The notes beneath the pieces are model-generated. The model was given only the letters and a program-made list of their open reading frames with translations, was not told where the DNA came from and did no database searches. Positions 20,156 to 29,628 of a stretch of DNA of 56,614 bases are shown here, piece by piece. Origin of the DNA: JBBQWR01 sp038210495 (lineage in GTDB: Bacteria > Planctomycetota > Planctomycetia > Pirellulales > DATAWG01); assembly GCA_038210495.1 (NCBI GenBank), contig JBBQWR010000041.1, positions 1-56,614 on the forward strand, given 5' to 3'. The position numbers were made by a program, and so were the translations under genes. Every line of letters starts with the position of its first letter. Positions within the stretch are counted from its first letter, which is position 1.

Positions 20156-20174
20156 TAGTCGCGGCGGGCGACTA
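20156..20174. promoter_or_regulatory. Small hairpin in the gcvT leader
   Basis: TAGTCGC (20156-20162) pairs perfectly with GCGACTA (20168-20174) around a GGCGG loop, 43 bases before the gcvT start. A TTGACA lies at 20135-20140, but no matching -10 was seen. No glycine-riboswitch consensus is recognisable here. The role is unknown. Confidence 0.3.
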
Positions 20175-20217
20175 AAACGGATTTGCGTAGTTGAATTGCT
20201 TCACGGAATGCTTTCGT

Positions 20218-21348
20218 ATGACCGACGGCTTGGCTACACTCTCGCGGACCGCGCTGCACGACTGGCATGCCGCACACCACGGCCGCATGGTCGATTTCGC
20301 CGGCTGGTCGATGCCCGTCCATTACGGATCGATCGTCGCCGAGCATCAGGCGACCCGCGCGGCCGCGGCCTTGTTCGATGTTTCGCACATGGGACGGCTC
20401 AGGTTCACTGGCCCTGCGAGCGGCTCTTTTCTCGATAACTTGGTCACGCGGCGGATCACCGACATGAAAGTCGGCCAGGTTCGCTATGGTCTGATGACCA
20501 ACGAGGCGGGCAACATCCTCGACGACGTGCTCGTGTACCGGTTGGCCACCGCGACCGGTGATCGAGAGGATTATCACCTGCTGGTCGTGAACGCCAGCAA
20601 TCGAGAAAAAATCCTGACTTGGATCGCGCCCCATCTGGCTAACGAGCCGGAAGTCCAGCTCGCCGATCTGACGCTCGACACGGCGATGATCGCCGTGCAG
20701 GGGCCGCGAGCGATTGATCTTGTGCAACCATTGACCGAGACCGACTTAACGGCCATGAAGTACTACCACGGCTGTGAGGCCGAACTGACCGGTGTGGCGG
20801 CGATCGTCAGCCGCACAGGCTACACGGGCGAAGACGGTTACGAGCTCACGGTGCCCGGCGACGCGGCCCTGTCGATCTGGGAAACGCTGCTCGCCGCTGG
20901 CGCAGGTTCGGGCGTAATCGCCGCCGGCCTTGGCGCCCGCGACACGCTCCGGCTCGAGGCCGGAATGCCGCTTTACGGTCACGAGCTATCCGAGGAAATC
21001 AATCCACTGGAGGCCGGTTTGGGCTTCGCGGTGCAACTCGAAGGCCGCTGCTTTATCGGCAGCGAGGCGCTAGGGCGAATGGCCGCGATGGTTCCCACGC
21101 GGAAGCGTGTCGGCCTCGAACTATCCGGCAAGCGAGTGCCTCGCGAGCATTACCCGGTGATGGCACATCAACAACGAGTTGGGCTGGTGACTAGCGGCAC
21201 GTTTTCTCCGACGCTGAACAAACCGATCGCGATGGCCTATGTCGAACCTGGCGCTGCGATGCTTGGCGGCGAATTGGCCGTCGACGTGCGGGGGCAATTG
21301 GAACCAGCCCGAGTCGTTAAACTTCCCTTTTATCGTCGCCCTTCGTAA
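20218..21348 (+). CDS. gcvT: Glycine cleavage system T protein (aminomethyltransferase)
   Basis: A 376-residue aminomethyltransferase that takes the aminomethyl group from lipoylated H protein, releases ammonia and loads the one-carbon unit on tetrahydrofolate. Family signatures include MVDFAGWSMPVHYG, FDVSHMGRL, the RTGYTGEDGYEL segment and RLEAGMPLYGHE. The C-terminal barrel has KRVGLELSGK and GLVTSGTFSPTL. The ATG at 20218 fits the family N terminus; a TTG nine codons upstream is in frame but less likely. It is the first gene of a T-H-PA-PB operon, 12 bases before gcvH. The two-subunit P protein is the arrangement seen in many bacteria outside the gamma-proteobacteria. Confidence 0.94.
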   Translation: MTDGLATLSRTALHDWHAAHHGRMVDFAGWSMPVHYGSIVAEHQATRAAAALFDVSHMGRLRFTGPASGSFLDNLVTRRITDMKVGQVRYGLMTNEAGNILDDVLVYRLATATGDREDYHLLVVNASNREKILTWIAPHLANEPEVQLADLTLDTAMIAVQGPRAIDLVQPLTETDLTAMKYYHGCEAELTGVAAIVSRTGYTGEDGYELTVPGDAALSIWETLLAAGAGSGVIAAGLGARDTLRLEAGMPLYGHELSEEINPLEAGLGFAVQLEGRCFIGSEALGRMAAMVPTRKRVGLELSGKRVPREHYPVMAHQQRVGLVTSGTFSPTLNKPIAMAYVEPGAAMLGGELAVDVRGQLEPARVVKLPFYRRPS

Positions 21349-21360
21349 GGACCTCGCGCC

Positions 21361-21762
21361 GTGAAGCCCGATCAACTGCTGTTCGCCAAGACTCACGAAT
21401 GGGTGCATCTCGATCCCGACTCGAGCGGCGCGAAGATCGCCACCGTCGGCGTCTCGGCCTTCGCCGTCGAATCGTTGACCGATCTGGTGTTCATGCAACT
21501 GCCCGGCGTCGGCCGGAAGCTGAAGGTCGGCGAGGCGCTGGGAGAGATCGAATCGGTCAAAGCGGTTAGCGATCTTTACAGCCCGGTCTCCGGGGAAGTG
21601 ATCGAAGTCAACACCGGCCTGCCCAGCAAATTGGAAACCCTGTCGAGCGATCCCTACGGCGCCGGCTGGGTCGTAAAAATCAAAGTCGACGACGAGTCGT
21701 CGCTCAAAGATCTAATGGACTGCGCCGCGTATCAAAAGCAATGCGCTGAAGAATCGCACTGA
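21361..21762 (+). CDS. gcvH: Glycine cleavage system H protein (lipoyl carrier)
   Basis: A 133-residue lipoyl-domain protein that shuttles the aminomethyl intermediate among the P, T and L proteins. The lipoyl lysine lies in GEIESVKAVSDLYSPVSGEV; the upstream THEWVH and downstream GAGWVVKIK match the family. The start is a GTG at 21361, with AAGGA at 21347-21351 as a possible ribosome site; the length is normal. The probable modifying enzyme is encoded at the end of the same operon (24823-25584). The stop codon is followed directly by a 103-bp hairpin repeat. Confidence 0.95.
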   Translation: MKPDQLLFAKTHEWVHLDPDSSGAKIATVGVSAFAVESLTDLVFMQLPGVGRKLKVGEALGEIESVKAVSDLYSPVSGEVIEVNTGLPSKLETLSSDPYGAGWVVKIKVDDESSLKDLMDCAAYQKQCAEESH

Positions 21763-21865
21763 TACATAGCCGCGGCATCCTGCGGCGGAGTGTTGAGCTC
21801 TTTTCTGCGACGAACAGACCCAACGAAACTCGCAATACTCCGCAGCAGAATGCCGCGGCTATGTA
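21763..21865. repeat. ACATAGCCGCGGCA-family hairpin, copy 1, inside the gcv operon
   Basis: Arms at 21763-21791 and 21837-21865 match at 27 of 29 positions (TACATAGCCGCGGCA outward), around a 45-base spacer. The left arm begins on the base after the gcvH stop. A second copy lies at 48564-48666. The structure could terminate, attenuate or protect the mRNA between gcvH and gcvPA. Confidence 0.8.
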
Positions 21866-21898
21866 ATTCCCGCCACTCGTCACTCGCCACGCTGCCTC

Positions 21899-23269
21899 AT
21901 GTCCTACATCATTAACACGCCCGCCGACCAGCGAGCCATGCTCGATGCGATCGGCATTTCGTCGATCGACGAGCTATTCAACCAGATTCCGGCGGACCTA
22001 CGGCTGAAGCGCGAGCTCGATATCCCGCCCGCCCTGTCGGAGATCGAGCTTTCGTCGCACATGACCGGGCTGGTCAAGAAAAACGTGGCCGCCGGCGAAA
22101 AGGTCTGCTTCCTCGGGGGCGGCAGCTACGACCATTTTATTCCAGCGGTGGTCGACTATGTCGGCGCCCGGGGTGAGTTCTACACTTCGTATACGCCGTA
22201 TCAGGCGGAGGCGAGCCAAGGCAATCTGCAAGTCTTCTTCGAATATCAGACGCTGATCGCGCAGCTCACCGGAATGGATGTCTCCAACGCCAGCCTGTAC
22301 GACGGCGGCAGCGCCGCGGCGGAAGCCGTGCTGATGAGCATCTCGGTCACTCAGCGCCACGGCCGTGTTGTCGTCGCGCAAAGTCTGCATCCCGAGTATC
22401 GGCAGACGATCGCGACGTATCTCACGAATCTGGAGATCGAGCTCGTCACGGTCGGCGCCGCCGATGGGACGGTGTCGCCGGAAGACTTGGCTGCCGTGGT
22501 CGACGATCGCACGGCTTGCGTTGTCGTTCAGAATCCCAACTTTTTCGGCTGCGTCGAGGAAATGGACGCGCTAGCGAAGGCCACGCACGACCGTGGGGCG
22601 CTGTTGGTCGTCGCGGTCGATCCGATTAGCTTGGGCATCCTGAAGCGGCCCGGCGATTACGGCGCCGATATCGTCGTGGCCGAAGGGCAATCGCTCGGCA
22701 CGCCGATGCAATATGGCGGCCCGTATTTGGGAATCATGGCCTGCCGCGAGTCGCTCGTCCGCCGGATGCCAGGCCGGATCGTCGGTCAGACGGTCGATCG
22801 CCGCGGCAAGCGCTGCTGGGTGCTGACGCTGCAAACGCGCGAGCAGCACATCCGCCGCGAAAAGGCCACGAGCAACGTCTGCACGAATCAAGGTCTGTTT
22901 GCCTTGCGAGCAACCGTATATCTCGCCGCGATGGGCCCGCACGGAATGCGCGAACTGGCCGAAACGTGCCTCCGCAAAGCGCACTATGCCCGCACGAGGC
23001 TGACTGCCGGCGATCGATTGAGCGCCGCGTTCGATCGTCCGACGTTCAAAGAGTTCGTTCTCCGCGATTCGGCCGACGCGGTCGATGAGTTGATCACCGA
23101 AGGGCTCGAAGCGGGTTTCTTCGCCGGCGTGCCCTTGGGCCGCTGGTATCCCGAGCTATCCGATTGCCTGCTCGTCTGCGTCACCGAAAAACGAACCCGC
23201 GCGGAGATCGATGCTTTCGCGGCGTTCGTCTCCCAGCCTAGCCCGCATCGCTCGCCGATTCATGCCTAG
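21899..23269 (+). CDS. gcvPA: Glycine dehydrogenase (decarboxylating) subunit 1
   Basis: A 456-residue first half of the P protein, which with subunit 2 decarboxylates glycine and passes the aminomethyl group to H-protein lipoate. Typical landmarks are FLGGGSYDHFIPAVVDY, FYTSYTPYQAEASQG, the PNFFGCVEE segment, GQSLGTPMQYGGPYLG and RREKATSNVCTNQGL. As expected for subunit 1 it lacks the PLP-lysine motif carried by subunit 2. The ATG at 21899 begins MSYIINT, the usual family start. It is separated from gcvH by a hairpin repeat and from gcvPB by a perfect 25-bp inverted repeat, so subunit levels may be set by RNA processing (inference). Confidence 0.95.
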   Translation: MSYIINTPADQRAMLDAIGISSIDELFNQIPADLRLKRELDIPPALSEIELSSHMTGLVKKNVAAGEKVCFLGGGSYDHFIPAVVDYVGARGEFYTSYTPYQAEASQGNLQVFFEYQTLIAQLTGMDVSNASLYDGGSAAAEAVLMSISVTQRHGRVVVAQSLHPEYRQTIATYLTNLEIELVTVGAADGTVSPEDLAAVVDDRTACVVVQNPNFFGCVEEMDALAKATHDRGALLVVAVDPISLGILKRPGDYGADIVVAEGQSLGTPMQYGGPYLGIMACRESLVRRMPGRIVGQTVDRRGKRCWVLTLQTREQHIRREKATSNVCTNQGLFALRATVYLAAMGPHGMRELAETCLRKAHYARTRLTAGDRLSAAFDRPTFKEFVLRDSADAVDELITEGLEAGFFAGVPLGRWYPELSDCLLVCVTEKRTRAEIDAFAAFVSQPSPHRSPIHA

Positions 23270-23274
23270 TTCGC

Positions 23275-23334
23275 GTAGGTCAGGCGCCCCGTGCCTGACA
23301 GGCGCGCTCGTCAGGCACGGGGCGCCTGACCTAC
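23275..23334. repeat. Perfect 25-bp inverted repeat between gcvPA and gcvPB
   Basis: GTAGGTCAGGCGCCCCGTGC and following bases (23275-23299) are exactly complementary to 23310-23334, with a 10-base loop. It begins six bases after the gcvPA stop codon. No T-run follows, so it is not a standard intrinsic terminator. An RNA stem this long could slow polymerase or block exonucleases. Confidence 0.85.
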
Positions 23335-23362
23335 ACTTATCGACTCCTTAAAACACAACAAA

Positions 23363-24822
<1,460 letters not shown>

Positions 24823-24823
<1 letters not shown>

Positions 24824-25584
24824 TGGCTCCCGCCGCCGACGAATTGCCGTGCCGGTGGATTTTGCAGGGGCCGGCCCCGGGGGCCTGGAACATGGCCTTC
24901 GACGAGGCGCTCGCCGAAGACGCGGCGACCAGCGGTGTCGCGACGCTGCGCTGTTACCAGTGGTCCACGCCCACTTTGTCGTTGGGATATTTTCAACCGG
25001 CCGCCGATCGCGAGCGGCACGAGGCGAGTCGAGCGTGCTCGCTCGTGCGCCGGGCAAGTGGCGGCGGCGCGATTCTGCACGACCAAGAGCTCACCTACAG
25101 TCTGGCGATTCCGGCCAGCCACCCCTGGGCAGCGAGCGCCGAGCGGCTTTATCTAGCGACTCACGCCGCGCTGCGCGACGCGCTGGCCGAATTCGGCGTA
25201 CCGGCGAGTCTCCGAGAATCGGCGCCAGGAAGGTCCACGGCGGCCGAACCGTTTCTCTGCTTCCGGCGCTTTGGCGCCGGCGATCTCTTGGTCGGCGATC
25301 GCAAAGTCGCGGGCAGCGCCCAGCGGCGACATCGCGGCGCGATCTTGCAACATGGCAGCATCCTTTACTGCGCGTCCGAATATGCGCCCGAGTTGCCGGG
25401 CATCGAGCAGCTAACCGGCGTCGATGTGAATGCCGACTCGCTGGCGGCCAAGTTTCGATTCGAGCTGGCTAAAGCGCTAAACATCGTCTGGCAAGATCGA
25501 ACGGATTGGTCATCCTCGCTGGAACGGGCCGAGAAGATCGTGGCCGGAAAATTTGCCGCAGCGGATTGGACGTACCGGCGGTAA
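24823..25584 (+). CDS. Lipoyl/octanoyl transferase of the LplA/LipM family
   Basis: A 253-residue BPL/LplA-fold enzyme that probably attaches octanoyl or lipoyl groups to GcvH. Motifs: RRASGGGAILHDQELTYSL (RRxSGGG substrate loop), a cysteine in LCFRRFGAGDL and the lysine in VGDRKVAGSAQRR followed by GAILQHGSILY. The CF-containing motif lies where the catalytic cysteine of LipM octanoyltransferases is found, and the protein lacks the extra C-terminal domain of classical LplA, so LipM-like is favoured; a scavenging ligase remains possible. It overlaps gcvPB by one base and closes the operon, which supports a dedicated role in the glycine cleavage system. Confidence 0.85.
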
Positions 25585-25602
25585 GCGGCGCCCGGGACGA
25601 AG

Positions 25603-25678
25603 CTAGAGCCGCGCACAAAGTAAGCGCGTAAATTTCGACCATGCGTCGCGCGTCCGCTTACTTCATGCGCGGCTCTAG
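25603..25678 (+). repeat. AGAGCCGCGCAC-family hairpin, copy 1 (left of FHA gene)
   Basis: Arms at 25603-25626 and 25655-25678 (CTAGAGCCGCGCACAAAGTA outward) match at 22 of 24 positions. Its spacer (GCGTAAATTTCGAC) also occurs, reversed, in the copy at 26495-26562, so the two copies are in opposite orientation around the FHA gene. The stretch 25679-25846 contains nothing else recognised. Confidence 0.8.
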
Positions 25679-25846
25679 GGCGGTTTTATGAGGGCCATTA
25701 AGCTATCCAACGGCTTGCCCCGCCCCAACGGTTAGCGGCGCGCTCGGATCGAGTTAGAATTCCGCGAACGGCGCCAATGGGGGCTGCCAACTGCCCGCGA
25801 TTTCGTAAGATGCCCAGCGACCTCTTGGAACGAGGAGCTCGCTGCT

Positions 25847-26485
25847 ATGGAACTATCGCTGAAAGTGGTCGCCGGAAAGTTCGCCGGAAAGGAAATCCGC
25901 GTTTCCACGGCCAAATTCGTTATCGGCCGAGCCGACGACTGCCACCTCCGCGCGCAAAGCGAGTTGATCAGCCGACATCACTGCGCACTGCTCGTCGAAC
26001 CCTACCTGGCGCGGGTTGAGGACCTGGGCAGCCGCAATGGGACGCTGCTGAACGACGAGCCGATTCAAGGCCCACGGGAGCTTCGATCGGGCGATACGCT
26101 GACGATCGGGCAACTCAAGTTCGAGGTGCATCTCAAATCGGGGCTCGGCGGCCTGAAGCGACCCACGGTCGTGGACGTGCAAGACGCGGCCCAGCGAACG
26201 GTCGAGACGATTCCCGAGAACGACGATTCGGAAGTGGCCAATTGGATTAAGGAGCCGCCGCCCGCGACCGGCGCGATGCAAGCGGTCCCGTCGGCGGAGA
26301 CACTGTCCGCTATGGCGAACGGCGGCGAAACGCTGATCGGCCGCAGCCATGACGACGAAGAAACTCCCGTCCACGGCAGCCGGGGCGAGCGGCCTCGCCC
26401 AGCGGCCGCTTCCGCGGCGCAGGCGAAAGACAGTCAAGAAGCCGCTGCGGAAATACTGCGAAAATTCATGAAGAACCGGCGGTAA
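25847..26485 (+). CDS. FHA-domain protein
   Basis: A 212-residue soluble protein. Residues ~5-100 are a forkhead-associated domain, which binds phosphothreonine peptides: IGRADDCHLRAQSELISRHH and VEDLGSRNGTLLNDEPI carry the conserved GR, SRHH and SRNG elements. The rest is a charged, Ala/Pro-rich, probably disordered tail ending AAEILRKFMKNRR. Start at the ATG 25847; a GAGGAG lies at 25829-25834. It could read the output of Ser/Thr kinases such as the one at 9200-13399, but no link is shown. It is flanked on both sides by inverted copies of the same hairpin repeat. Confidence 0.88.
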   Translation: MELSLKVVAGKFAGKEIRVSTAKFVIGRADDCHLRAQSELISRHHCALLVEPYLARVEDLGSRNGTLLNDEPIQGPRELRSGDTLTIGQLKFEVHLKSGLGGLKRPTVVDVQDAAQRTVETIPENDDSEVANWIKEPPPATGAMQAVPSAETLSAMANGGETLIGRSHDDEETPVHGSRGERPRPAAASAAQAKDSQEAAAEILRKFMKNRR

Positions 26486-26494
26486 GCCTCGATG

Positions 26495-26562
26495 CTAGAG
26501 CCGCGCACGCAGTAAGCGGACGCGCAGTCGAAATTTACGCGCTTAATTCGTGCGCGGCTTTA
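26495..26562 (-). repeat. AGAGCCGCGCAC-family hairpin, copy 2 (right of FHA gene)
   Basis: The left arm CTAGAGCCGCGCACGCAGTA runs from 26495 and the right arm ends near 26562. The interior is the reverse complement of the interior of the copy at 25603-25678. It begins nine bases after the FHA stop codon. Confidence 0.78.
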
Positions 26563-26576
26563 ACGCGCGATTGGGT

Positions 26577-27173
26577 TTATTTCACGCGCTCGGCCGCTAG
26601 ATGATAGATCGAAATTGTCTTGCCCTCGGTCATCGACACGACTTTGACGTTAAACGTCCCTTCGACCGAGATTGGCGAGACGTTGTACTCGGTCGTTTCG
26701 CCCGGCGGCATATCGACGACGATCGAGTCGTAAAGAGCCGCGCCCGGGCCGAAGCAGCAGGACATGTTGTCGCGCACCAGCACGAATCGTCGCAGCCCGG
26801 CTTTCTGCGGCGGCGGAAAGATGAACCCGCGAATCCGAATTCGACTGCCGTCCAACTTCTCGATCGCGGGGGTGAGCATCGAGCGCAGAAACGGATTTTC
26901 TTTCTTCATATCGAACTTAATTTTGTCGAACGTGATATCGCGCACCGGTCCTGCGGCGGCAGACGCCGAGGGTTTGGCGGCGGCGGAATCGGCGGGAGTC
27001 GATTCGCCTGGCTTGGCTTTTTCAACGGCCGCGGACGTGCTCCCGCCTTGCGACGACTGCGACGCAGGCAGCGCCGATTCTTGGCAGCCGGCCAGCGAAA
27101 AGCCTAGCGACAGCAATGAGCCCATCGCTACGAGGCGTGCGACCGGCGAGTTAGAAAACCGGCGGTCGATCAT
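26577..27173 (-). CDS. DUF3299-type lipoprotein
   Basis: A 198-residue exported protein. A signal with lipobox LAGC (near residues 27-30) suggests lipid anchoring, followed by a Ser/Ala/Pro-rich linker (~31-75). The C-terminal part resembles DUF3299: RIRGFIFPPPQKAGLRRF, a paired-cysteine motif DNMSCCFGPG and VSPISVEGTFNVKVV. The CC pair hints at metal binding, which is an inference. The start overlaps the stop of the upstream gene by four bases (ATGA), so the two are co-translated. It is the last gene of the CPFC / DUF4190-DUF3299 / DUF3299 operon. Its function is not known to me. Confidence 0.75.
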   Translation of the reverse strand: MIDRRFSNSPVARLVAMGSLLSLGFSLAGCQESALPASQSSQGGSTSAAVEKAKPGESTPADSAAAKPSASAAAGPVRDITFDKIKFDMKKENPFLRSMLTPAIEKLDGSRIRIRGFIFPPPQKAGLRRFVLVRDNMSCCFGPGAALYDSIVVDMPPGETTEYNVSPISVEGTFNVKVVSMTEGKTISIYHLAAERVK

Positions 27174-27850
27174 CGTAACTCCGCTTTGTCGAGGTGATAG
27201 AACACCGGGCCGACGCCGTCCGGAGCCTGATCGACATTCACGCGAAATACGCCGGCGACCCGCGCAATGTTCTTGGTATAGACCATGCTCGTTTGGTCGA
27301 GCGAGACGACGATCCGGTCGGTGAGCTTGGGATTGCCGCCGAAGCAGCAGGTCCCCGCGTCGCGGACGAGCATGAATTTTTTGATCCCCGACTTTTCGCT
27401 GCCGGCGTAGACGAATCCTTTGATGTAAACCTGCTTGCCGTTAAGCTCGATCGCCGACGGCGGGACGCGCTCGCCCACGACGTTCGGATCGGGCTGCAGC
27501 ATATCGTAGCTGACTGCTTGAAAGCCGGCGGGAATGGGCGCCATTTCTTCGTAGTAAACCCGCGTCGGACCGGCCAGCAGCATCAGGCTCGAGAGAACCA
27601 GACCAGTCATCGCGAGCGGCCGACCGCTGAGCTCCTCGGATTGAGCTCCAAGCTGCCGCAGCGCGATGACGCCCCACACGATTCCGACGATCGGCACGAC
27701 GATTAGCCAGTAGTCGAACGCGGCGGTTAGCGAGAGCACGCCGAACGCGAGGGCGACGACGGCCGAAGAACTGAGCGCTCGGTAGCGCTCGATGGCGTCG
27801 GGCTCGGAGGGTGCGGCCGAGCGGTCGAATTCTTGCGTGGCGATGCTCAT
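27170..27850 (-). CDS. DUF4190-like membrane protein with C-terminal DUF3299-type domain
   Basis: About 226 residues. Two or three hydrophobic segments (ALAFGVLSLTAAF; WLIVVPIVGIVWGVIAL; LAMTGLVLSSLMLLAG) form a DUF4190-like membrane part, followed by an extracytoplasmic DUF3299-like domain with QVYIKGFVYAGSEKSGIKKF, the paired-cysteine motif AGTCCFGGN and VAGVFRVNV. The downstream lipoprotein has the same domain, so the operon encodes two versions, one with a membrane domain and one lipid-anchored. I chose the ATG at 27850; a GTG at 27919 would add 23 residues. Neither has a clear ribosome site. Confidence 0.72.
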   Translation of the reverse strand: MSIATQEFDRSAAPSEPDAIERYRALSSSAVVALAFGVLSLTAAFDYWLIVVPIVGIVWGVIALRQLGAQSEELSGRPLAMTGLVLSSLMLLAGPTRVYYEEMAPIPAGFQAVSYDMLQPDPNVVGERVPPSAIELNGKQVYIKGFVYAGSEKSGIKKFMLVRDAGTCCFGGNPKLTDRIVVSLDQTSMVYTKNIARVAGVFRVNVDQAPDGVGPVFYHLDKAELR

Positions 27851-27969
27851 GGCGGAGCTGCGGCGGATGTGACGCGGGCGCGAAAGGGTCGGGAGTTTGC
27901 TTTGCAGGTTAGGCGACACGGTCGTGTAAGCCGTATCAAAATTTGATAGACAACTCCCAATGCCGGCCG

Positions 27970-29466
27970 TTAGGACCTCTGGCCGCGGGCGACGGCTGAG
28001 ATCACCAGAGCCCCGACGATGGCGGCGATGCCGTAGATCAGCCAGCGACTGGTCGGCTGAGGCGATGTATCTTCGCCGCGCGAGTCGGCTTGGCTGGTGT
28101 CGCTTTTGGCCGGCGCCGTGCGACTGTTCGTATCGTTAGCGGATTTTTCGGTTGGGGCTGGTATTTCCTTCACTCCCGTCTCCCGACTCCCGTCTCCCGA
28201 TTCCGTTTTTTTCTCCGCCTGCTTTGCCGTCGCGCGCGTCGCGGCGGCGGGCGGGGCGCCCGTCGGGTCTTGCGGCTCGGGACCCACCGCGTAGAGCGTC
28301 TCCGATTGCTTTACCGCTTTCGGATCGATTTTTCGCAGCTCCTCGACGTATTCCTTGGCCTTCGGCAACGGGCAAGCCCGGAGATACGTGATCACCGGCA
28401 CTCGGACCCAACTCACCACCTCGGGATCGTTGCTCTTGAACATTTCGACCAAGCGGTCCATCACCGTCCAATCCTCCCACCGAGCCAAGTCGGTGATCGC
28501 TTGATCGGCCACTTTGGGATGATCGAGGACCTTCCGCATGGAGGCCACGATCTTGTCGAGCGGCACGGCGCCCTTCTCCTGCCCCAGCGTTCGGAGCGCC
28601 ATCACGACGGCGAAGATGTCGGTGTACTCGTCGGTGTCTTTTTCGAGAAACAGCTTTTCGATCAACGACAGGCCATCGGCGCCCTTGAGCACCAGATAGC
28701 AGGCGATCGTGGCGTCGAGCCCCGTCTTGAATTTCGGTTCCTTCGAGCGGAGCAGTTCTTCGAGCATCGGCAGGTCTTTTTCGCCACCGCACACGCCGAG
28801 CATCGTCAGATACAGCCGCCGCTTGCTGGCCGTCTCCTCGAGATTCCTGATCCGGTCGACCAGTTTGTCGTGCGGCATCTTGCTCTTGATCGCCTTCAGG
28901 GCCGAGTAGGGCGCCAGGGCGAATTCATCGTAAGCGTCGGCCGACAGAAGCTGCTCCGAATCGCCCAGAAAATCTTGCAGAAAAATCAAGCGGGCCGGAT
29001 CGTCTTCGCGGAACCTCGCCAAGTCGAGCAAATACTGATGGCTCCGCCGAGTCACGGCGATCGGCGGCGACCAAATAATTCCCTCGGGCTGAACGGTCCC
29101 TTCGAACATGAACTTGGCGCCGACGACAGGCTCGTCCGCGAAAAACGGCGCCGAGAATTGCTTCGATTTTGTTTTCTCGAGCGTGTCCTTGCCCTTGATG
29201 ATGTCGACGACTTCGAATTGGGCCATCGGCGTGGCGATATTCAGTTCGCCCGGCTTCGCGTCCGGCGCGTCTGGCAGGGCCGTCATCCGTGCGATCACCG
29301 CCACGTCCGACGATTTGATCTCTTGGGTCAGCGTCGATTTGACGGCGCCGCAGAACGGGCAAGCCGCGGCAGGCAGCGGCGAAATCCAAAGCGCCCAGCC
29401 GGTGATCGCCATGGCCGCAATAACCGCGCTGCGAAACTGGTAAGGGAAGGGATTGAAGGTCGGCAT
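27970..29466 (-). CDS. Secreted CPFC-motif protein with helical repeats and C-terminal anchor
   Basis: A 498-residue exported protein. After a signal peptide (core AVIAAMAITGWALW) the mature protein starts with CPFCGAVKSTLTQEI, a CxxC that could bind metal or be redox-active. A beta-rich domain (~40-150) is followed by helical HEAT-like repeats (~190-390), a charged Thr/Lys/Ser-rich linker and a final membrane segment (WLIYGIAAIVGALVISAVA). The ATG at 29466 has AGGAG ten bases upstream; an upstream in-frame codon was rejected. It precedes the two DUF3299-type genes by ~120 bases and probably forms an operon with them. From memory such CPFC proteins recur in planctomycetes with no known function. 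The linker contains a G-rich repeat tag in frame (28171-28203). Confidence 0.72.
   Translation of the reverse strand: MPTFNPFPYQFRSAVIAAMAITGWALWISPLPAAACPFCGAVKSTLTQEIKSSDVAVIARMTALPDAPDAKPGELNIATPMAQFEVVDIIKGKDTLEKTKSKQFSAPFFADEPVVGAKFMFEGTVQPEGIIWSPPIAVTRRSHQYLLDLARFREDDPARLIFLQDFLGDSEQLLSADAYDEFALAPYSALKAIKSKMPHDKLVDRIRNLEETASKRRLYLTMLGVCGGEKDLPMLEELLRSKEPKFKTGLDATIACYLVLKGADGLSLIEKLFLEKDTDEYTDIFAVVMALRTLGQEKGAVPLDKIVASMRKVLDHPKVADQAITDLARWEDWTVMDRLVEMFKSNDPEVVSWVRVPVITYLRACPLPKAKEYVEELRKIDPKAVKQSETLYAVGPEPQDPTGAPPAAATRATAKQAEKKTESGDGSRETGVKEIPAPTEKSANDTNSRTAPAKSDTSQADSRGEDTSPQPTSRWLIYGIAAIVGALVISAVARGQRS
28171..28203 (-). repeat. GGGAGTC/GGGAGAC repeat tag within a coding region
   Basis: On the minus strand the bases encode ESGDGSRETGV in the linker of the CPFC protein. 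The same GGGAGTCGGGAG / GGGAGACGGGAG tandem occurs in the non-coding hairpin at 29629-29748 and at 47025-47040. Confidence 0.65.
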
Positions 29467-29628
29467 CACACGTTGGCTCCTACTATACGCGGCAGGCGGC
29501 ACGAAATGGCATCCAGCGGCGCGACTTATTCGATACGCAGGCCAGCGGCTGGTAGGTCGCCGGAAACTCGCGGGGGCAACGCTCCATTATACCAGTTCGG
29601 CCCGCCGGGGCGATGCGGAAGGCAAGAC

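Noticed and set aside
20057..20217. Glycine riboswitch before gcvT
   Set aside because: I looked for the paired glycine-aptamer consensus and saw only a 7-bp hairpin; the characteristic conserved bulges are absent.
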